Shown piece after piece: positions 5,922-9,668 of a stretch of DNA of 9,668 nucleotides. This DNA is from an uncultured Pseudomonadota bacterium (lineage in GTDB: Bacteria; Pseudomonadota; Gammaproteobacteria; Burkholderiales; SG8-39): NCBI GenBank assembly GCA_903895005.1, contig CAITSH010000034.1:1-9668 (forward strand), in the 5' to 3' direction. The notes below the pieces were generated by a model that worked only from the letters and a program-made list of their open reading frames with translations, ran no database searches and was not told the origin of the DNA. The position numbers and the translations under genes are program-made. Each line of letters starts with the position of its first letter. The stretch's first letter is position 1.

Positions 5922-5940
5922 GGGGCCGAACCGCGGCCCC
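5922..5940. repeat. GC-rich hairpin between the convergent Rid and Bug genes
   Basis: GGGGCCG-AACCG-CGGCCCC has perfect 7-bp arms, lying 14 nt after the Rid stop and 13 nt after the Bug stop on the opposite strand. Its place between convergent genes suits a bidirectional transcript end. No T-run follows on either side, so intrinsic termination is doubtful; it may instead stabilise 3' ends. Confidence 0.5.
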
Positions 5941-5953
5941 CGATGGTGCAGTC

Positions 5954-6949
5954 CTATTCGGCTTTCGCGCCGGAAATTTTCACCGCTTTGGCGAACACTT
6001 GAAGGTTGTTGCGGATATTTTCCGCATAGGCCTCCGGCGAGCTGGCGAAAAGCACAAACCCCATGGCGACCAGTTTCTGGCTGACTTCCGGGTGTTGCAA
6101 GGCTTTTGCGATTTCCGAATTGAGGCGCGAAACGATCGCCGGCGGTGTGCCGGCGGGAACGACGATGCCCAGCTCCGAACTGAAGTTGAATCCGGGCACC
6201 ATATCGGCCACCGGAGCGGCTTCAGCTGCTTGGGGCATGCGGCTGAGCGAGGTGATCGCAACGAATTTTGCCTTGCCGGTTTTGACGTGTGCGGCGAGCG
6301 AAGGATAGGCCGAGACAACCAGTGCGACTTCCCCGCCGATGAAGGCAGGCACCGCCTGGCCAGTCCCCTTGTAAGGCACATGCACGATATTAAGGCCCAG
6401 TGCTGCCTTGAGAGACTCCATGGCGATATGGTGGATGCTGCCTATGCCGGCCGACCCGTAGGTGAGTTTGCCCGGATTGGCTTTGGCGTAGGCGACCAGC
6501 TCCGGCAGTGTGTTAATGCCAAGCGAGGATTGCGCGACGATGAACAAGGGAATGGATCCTGCCAAGGTAACCGGGGAAAAATCCTTGCCTGGGTCGTAAG
6601 GCAGCTTGCTGAACATGTAGGGATTGATGGCCAGTTGCTGTATGTCCGAAAAGAACATTGTGTAACCGTCGGCGGGCGACTTCGCCGAGGTCTCGGCGGC
6701 CGAAATGCCGCCCGCCCCGGGGCGGTTTTCGACGACGAATTGCTGGCCCATGCTTTCGGTCAGACGCTGGCCGATCAGCCGGGCAAGCACGTCCGGTGCG
6801 CCGCCTGGCGCATAGGGAACAATCATGCGCACCGTTTTATTCGGGTAGGCCTGCGCTTGCGCCGAGGCCGTGGTCGCGAGCAAGGAAGCCGACAGCGCAA
6901 ACGCAGCGGCAGAGGCGAGGCATGTCGACAGGCGAAATAATTTGATCAT
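5954..6949 (-). CDS. Bug/TctC-family tripartite tricarboxylate transporter substrate-binding protein
   Basis: This 331-residue periplasmic receptor has a signal peptide (hydrophobic 8-26, cleavage likely after ATTASA at about 30). The family signatures appear in order: YPNKTVRMIVPYAPGGAPD at 35-53, VVENRPGAGG at 72-81, PADGYT at 92-97, GKLTYGSAGIGS at 160-171 and VPYKGTGQAVPAFIGGEV at 191-208. Full length is typical for the family. Bug proteins bind carboxylates such as citrate, aromatic acids or amino acids and deliver them to TctA/TctB permeases or act in sensing. No TctA or TctB lies in the window. The ATG is preceded by GGAG 9 nt upstream. It follows the dioxygenase beta gene by 93 bp containing a large hairpin. 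Its place at the end of a dioxygenase cluster suggests that the ligand is the pathway's aromatic or carboxylated substrate, which is inference. Confidence 0.95.
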   Translation of the reverse strand: MIKLFRLSTCLASAAAFALSASLLATTASAQAQAYPNKTVRMIVPYAPGGAPDVLARLIGQRLTESMGQQFVVENRPGAGGISAAETSAKSPADGYTMFFSDIQQLAINPYMFSKLPYDPGKDFSPVTLAGSIPLFIVAQSSLGINTLPELVAYAKANPGKLTYGSAGIGSIHHIAMESLKAALGLNIVHVPYKGTGQAVPAFIGGEVALVVSAYPSLAAHVKTGKAKFVAITSLSRMPQAAEAAPVADMVPGFNFSSELGIVVPAGTPPAIVSRLNSEIAKALQHPEVSQKLVAMGFVLFASSPEAYAENIRNNLQVFAKAVKISGAKAE

Positions 6950-6988
6950 GATTGCAATCTCCGTTTAAGAACCCCTTTTGCTGCTTTC

Positions 6989-7019
6989 GGGCCCGGTGGA
7001 CGAATGCCGTCCCGGGGCC
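6989..7019 (-). other. large GC-rich intercistronic hairpin between dioxygenase beta and Bug genes
   Basis: GGACG pairs with CGTCC around an AATGC loop (plus-strand reading). Beyond a 2-nt bulge, four more pairs, one mismatch and two further G-C pairs extend the stem to the full 31 nt. No T-run follows on the minus transcript. It may act as a processing or stability element that sets different levels for the oxygenase and the receptor. Confidence 0.5.
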
Positions 7020-7042
7020 TTATCGATACGGTGAAGCTGTTT

Positions 7043-7564
7043 CTAGAACGGTTGAGTCAGCATTGGAAAGGCGTGGTCGCAATTGGTGATCTCGACTTTC
7101 TTCAGCACGATTTCAACGCTGTCCTGTGTGCGGCGCAGCGTGTGCGTATACCGCCCGCCGTAAAACCGGCGATCCGCGCCGGGGCGGTCCTCCAGCATGA
7201 TGAATTTCGATCGGACGCGGTATTGCTCGCCGTCGTCGGAGGCCCACTCGACCTTGAAATTGGACAGCACGCGCACGCAGTTGGACTTTGGGTCCTGGCA
7301 GTGGATCATCGGGTGCTTGAGGCGCTGGATGCGCGTCTTCATGATGTGCTTGTCGTCGTAAAAGAGCGAAACGTGGTCAAGCCAGCTCGATTGTGCCGGC
7401 TTGGCCGGCGCCCAGTACACTGCGTCATCGGCATAAAGTGCAAGCCACTCGTCGAAACGCTGCTCATCGAGGAGATCGGCTTCGTTTTCGATGAAGTCGC
7501 GCAGCTCATCCATGGTCAGTGCGGTGCGTGGCGCTGATTTGATTCGGGTTGCCGGGGTGCTCAT
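7043..7564 (-). CDS. aromatic-ring-hydroxylating dioxygenase, beta (small) subunit
   Basis: This 173-residue cytoplasmic protein has the cone-shaped NTF2/SnoaL-like fold of ring-hydroxylating dioxygenase small subunits. It pairs with the alpha subunit (commonly alpha3beta3) and is mainly structural. Landmarks are EADLLDEQRFDEWLALY at 28-44 with DDAVYWAP following, SLFYDDKHIMKTRIQRL at 66-82, and the C-terminal strands YGGRYTHTLRR and LKKVEITNCD at about 135-163. The length fits the 155-190 range of the family. The ATG is preceded by AAGGA 8 nt upstream. It starts 22 nt after the alpha stop, so the two are almost certainly co-transcribed and co-translated in proportion. Confidence 0.93.
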   Translation of the reverse strand: MSTPATRIKSAPRTALTMDELRDFIENEADLLDEQRFDEWLALYADDAVYWAPAKPAQSSWLDHVSLFYDDKHIMKTRIQRLKHPMIHCQDPKSNCVRVLSNFKVEWASDDGEQYRVRSKFIMLEDRPGADRRFYGGRYTHTLRRTQDSVEIVLKKVEITNCDHAFPMLTQPF

Positions 7565-7586
7565 GGTTGTTTTCCTTTTTATCCGT

Positions 7587-8870
7587 TCAGGCGCTCATCA
7601 GGTCACGCCACATGTTGTGCTTGGCGCGCATGCCCACTTCGCTGGAGCGGGGGCCTAGCAGCACGCCGTTGCCCTCGTCGATTTCGGCGCCTACCCCGCG
7701 TGCGATGAGCACCCATTCGGAACCCTGGGTGCGCAGGCCCTCCTGGCAGCGCTCAAATGCCTCGAGGTCGTCGGTCTGAATGAATGACGAAGCCGAGTGC
7801 GTGATGTTGACGAATTTCACCAGGTCGGTTGAGATGACATCGGGCGCGCCCTTGAGTCGAACCGGCCATATTTCCACCTCGGTGAGGTCGACGGCGAGCG
7901 GCTTGACGATGCGCACCGAGGTCTGGGCGATGAGAATGTCCGTGGTCGGGAAAAGCGTGAGGCTGTGGCGGCGGTTTTTCATGATGGCCGCGGTGCGTTC
8001 TTCGCCGAAGCGGCTGACCATCATTGCGCGGTACTCTTCAATGGCGCCGCCGCGCTGTTCCTTGTCGAACAAGGACTGCTCGGAGCTGTGGCCGTTGGGA
8101 AATCCGCGAACACCAAGCTGGGAGACGATGGCCTCGCCGTTGGGGGCGAAGAAAGGCGCTGCGCCGCCCTCAGCGCCCGCGCGCCGCTGGAATTGCCGTC
8201 CGTCCGGACCCACCGTGGAACCATGGCAGGCCGCCGGGTGGTAGGTGTCGGCCATGTTGTCCATCTGAAGTTTCCAGTTGCCCTTGAAAATGTACCGGTG
8301 GCAACCGGCCCAGAACTGCACTTCACCGTCGGGCGCGCGATCGACCATTTCATCGATGCCGCGAATCGCCTCCCCGAGGTATTCCTTGAGTGGCATGACA
8401 TTCGGATCCTGGCAGGCAAAGACGAAGCCGCGGTAGGACTCGACACGGGGCAGGGGCGCCATGCCGAATACCGGGTCATCAAGCACGCCCTCCGGGAAAT
8501 CGCCGCGCATCGGCACGCCGGCAAGTTCGCCGTTAGGGCGGAAGCCCCAGCCGTGATACATGCAGGTGAAGATGCGCTGGTTGCCGCGCTCCTTTGAAAG
8601 CACCTTGGCGCCGCGGTGTCCGCAGCGGTTGTAAAGGACATGGACCTTGCCGGCCTCGTCGCGGCTCAGCACGATGGGTTGGCGTCCCAGGGTGGTGCAG
8701 TAATAATCGCCGTAGTTGGGCACGAGGCTGTCGTGGCCGACAAACACCCAGGTGCGGCCGAAAATCTTTTCCATCTCGATTTCGAAGATCTGCGGGTCTG
8801 TGTAGACGGAGCGGTGTACCCTGTCGGTCTGCACCAGGTTTCGGAAATGCTCGTTGTTGTAGGCGCTCAT
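7587..8870 (-). CDS. Rieske aromatic-ring-hydroxylating dioxygenase, alpha (large) subunit
   Basis: This 427-residue catalytic subunit carries an N-terminal Rieske [2Fe-2S] domain with Cys83-x-His85 (YNRCGHRGA) and Cys103-x2-His106 (FTCMYHGWGF). The C-terminal domain holds mononuclear iron: the DNMADTYHPAACH segment gives the bridging Asp208 and the ligands His211 and His216. QTDDLEAFE at about 365-373 gives the third ligand, Asp367 or Asp368. All cofactor residues are present, so it should be active. It would insert both atoms of O2 into an aromatic ring, or hydroxylate it, using electrons from a ferredoxin/reductase not encoded in the window. Overall form is that of the benzoate/salicylate/biphenyl-type large subunits; I cannot name the substrate. 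ATG 8870 is chosen because GGAGG lies 7 nt upstream; TTG 8888 in frame lies before that ribosome-binding site. It begins 24 nt after the amidohydrolase stop. Confidence 0.95.
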   Translation of the reverse strand: MSAYNNEHFRNLVQTDRVHRSVYTDPQIFEIEMEKIFGRTWVFVGHDSLVPNYGDYYCTTLGRQPIVLSRDEAGKVHVLYNRCGHRGAKVLSKERGNQRIFTCMYHGWGFRPNGELAGVPMRGDFPEGVLDDPVFGMAPLPRVESYRGFVFACQDPNVMPLKEYLGEAIRGIDEMVDRAPDGEVQFWAGCHRYIFKGNWKLQMDNMADTYHPAACHGSTVGPDGRQFQRRAGAEGGAAPFFAPNGEAIVSQLGVRGFPNGHSSEQSLFDKEQRGGAIEEYRAMMVSRFGEERTAAIMKNRRHSLTLFPTTDILIAQTSVRIVKPLAVDLTEVEIWPVRLKGAPDVISTDLVKFVNITHSASSFIQTDDLEAFERCQEGLRTQGSEWVLIARGVGAEIDEGNGVLLGPRSSEVGMRAKHNMWRDLMSA

Positions 8871-8877
8871 CGGTATT

Positions 8878-8882
8878 CCTCC
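8878..8882 (-). promoter_or_regulatory. ribosome-binding site fixing the dioxygenase alpha start
   Basis: The minus strand reads GGAGG, seven bases and then ATG at 8870. It excludes the longer TTG reading from 8888 and sits in the 24-bp gap after the amidohydrolase stop, supporting an operon. Confidence 0.75.
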
Positions 8883-8894
8883 ATTCAATGCGGG

Positions 8895-9668
8895 TCAGCG
8901 GACCAGCACACCCTTGCCGGTGTCCTCGTCGTACTGGAAAAGTCCGTTCAGGAAAATCTTGTGCCGTTCGTAATACATCTGCTTGCGCGGTGCGGGCGGC
9001 GTGCGGTCTATCGGACGGCCGGACTTGAATATGTGGTCAAAGCGCGACGGCTTTTGCAGCAGCGTGATGTCGCCTTCCGGGTCGCCGTCGACAACAAGGA
9101 TGTCGGCGAAGCGCCCGGCCTCCAGCTTGCCGACCTCGTGGCCGAATCGTTTCAGGATCTGCGTCGCCGCGTGCGTGCCGGTGTTGATGGCCTCTAGCGG
9201 GCTGAGGCCGAGATATTCGACAAAGATCTGCATTTCACGCGCGTGCCACTGGCCGTAGGGTACGGGCGACCAGCCGCTTTCGGATCCCTGGATCAGCGGC
9301 ACTCCGGCGCGGTAGGCCCGCGGCAGGTTTTCCACCGCAGCGTCGACCTCGCGCTTGAATGCGTCGGCAATGGAGGCGCCCGCGTTCGGAGGGCTGGCCT
9401 CCAGGATGTTCACGAGCAGCGGCAGCGTCGGTACGATCACGCACTTGTTCTTCAGGCACCAGTCGATGCCTTCGTCGTCAATGAAGGAGGCGTGGAAAAT
9501 GATGTCAAAGCCGGCCTTTGCTGCAAGCAGTATTGAATCGCGCGAGCGGGCGTGAACGGTGCAAAGCTTGCCCACGCGGTGGGACTCGTCGGCGATGGCC
9601 TTGAATTCCTCGTAGGTGAACGCGGCACCGTCCAGCGAATCGGGCGTGATTAGGGAATCATTGGAGCC
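8895..9668 (-). CDS. metal-dependent amidohydrolase (partial, 5' end outside window)
   Basis: The frame is open through the right edge, giving 257 visible C-terminal residues of a probable 400-480. The pattern is that of the imidazolonepropionase-like amidohydrolases (TIM barrel). VHARSRDSILLAAKAGFD at 38-55 carries the strand-5 His (39), IIFHAS at 56-61 the strand-6 His (59), and IVPTLPLL (78-85) the strand-7 region. The strand-8 motif, normally GTD, reads GSESGW with Glu130. GLSPLEAI..GTHAATQIL (154-172) and GRFADILVVDGDP (185-197) complete the barrel and the C-terminal beta domain. The N-terminal HxH motif lies outside the window. It should hydrolyse a C-N or similar bond in a cyclic or amide substrate. 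It is 24 nt upstream of the dioxygenase alpha gene and likely the same transcript, so it may prepare the substrate for, or process the product of, the dioxygenase. Confidence 0.88.
   Translation of the reverse strand, partial: GSNDSLITPDSLDGAAFTYEEFKAIADESHRVGKLCTVHARSRDSILLAAKAGFDIIFHASFIDDEGIDWCLKNKCVIVPTLPLLVNILEASPPNAGASIADAFKREVDAAVENLPRAYRAGVPLIQGSESGWSPVPYGQWHAREMQIFVEYLGLSPLEAINTGTHAATQILKRFGHEVGKLEAGRFADILVVDGDPEGDITLLQKPSRFDHIFKSGRPIDRTPPAPRKQMYYERHKIFLNGLFQYDEDTGKGVLVR

Noticed and set aside
5922..5940. Hairpin between Rid and Bug genes as an intrinsic terminator
   Set aside because: The stem is strong, but no T-run follows in either direction, so it is listed as a repeat only.
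5999..6940. Plus-strand 313-codon frame opposite the Bug gene
   Set aside because: The antisense reading of a high-GC gene gives a long Arg/Gly/His-rich frame; the minus strand has a signal peptide and Bug motifs throughout.
1..9668. Mobile elements, CRISPR arrays, tRNA or rRNA genes
   Set aside because: No transposase, terminal inverted repeats, spaced direct repeats, or tRNA/rRNA signatures were seen on reading both strands.

Overview
The window looks like chromosome of a GC-rich betaproteobacterium, most likely Burkholderiales. The main pointer is a Bug/TctC-type tripartite tricarboxylate transporter receptor, a family greatly expanded in that order; this is inference from gene content, not a taxonomic match. 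I found ten protein-coding genes, two of which are compatible with running off the window edges (one at each end). I saw no rRNA, tRNA, CRISPR array, insertion sequence or phage gene.

Layout. (1) 1-574, minus: a cyclic-nucleotide-binding-domain protein cut by the left edge, with a near-consensus sigma70-type promoter so close to the ATG that the mRNA may be leaderless. (2) 797-1546, minus: a small exported protein with an HELTH zinc-peptidase motif and a downstream SEALSD segment. (3) 1547-2166: about 620 bp with no intact gene; it holds two short palindromes and a coding-like stretch that changes frame near 1950, possibly a decayed gene. (4) 2167-3045, minus: an EamA/DMT permease starting at TTG, divergent from (5) 3253-4029, plus: an alpha/beta hydrolase with a visible Ser-Asp-His triad. 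The space between them holds a 14-bp inverted repeat. (6) 4200-5408, plus: a 12-TM MFS exporter-like protein starting at TTG behind a TATAAT box. (7) 5506-5907, plus: a Rid-family protein lacking the usual imine-binding arginine. (8) 5954 to the right edge, minus, in transcription order: an amidohydrolase (partial), a Rieske aromatic-ring dioxygenase alpha subunit, its beta subunit, and a Bug-type periplasmic solute receptor.

The right half reads as a catabolic operon. The amidohydrolase could hydrolyse an amide, lactone or similar bond, the alpha/beta oxygenase could dihydroxylate an aromatic ring, and the Bug protein could capture a carboxylated substrate. No ferredoxin or reductase for the oxygenase lies in the window, and no TctA/TctB membrane partners for the Bug receptor. 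The convergent plus-strand set (hydrolase, MFS, Rid) may handle related intermediates, but that link rests only on proximity. The substrate cannot be named from sequence alone. Points most worth a second look are the Asp-to-Glu change at the expected strand-8 metal/catalytic position of the amidohydrolase, the Rid protein without its arginine, the small exported metallopeptidase, the leaderless-looking promoter, and the frame-broken remnant in the 620-bp gap.
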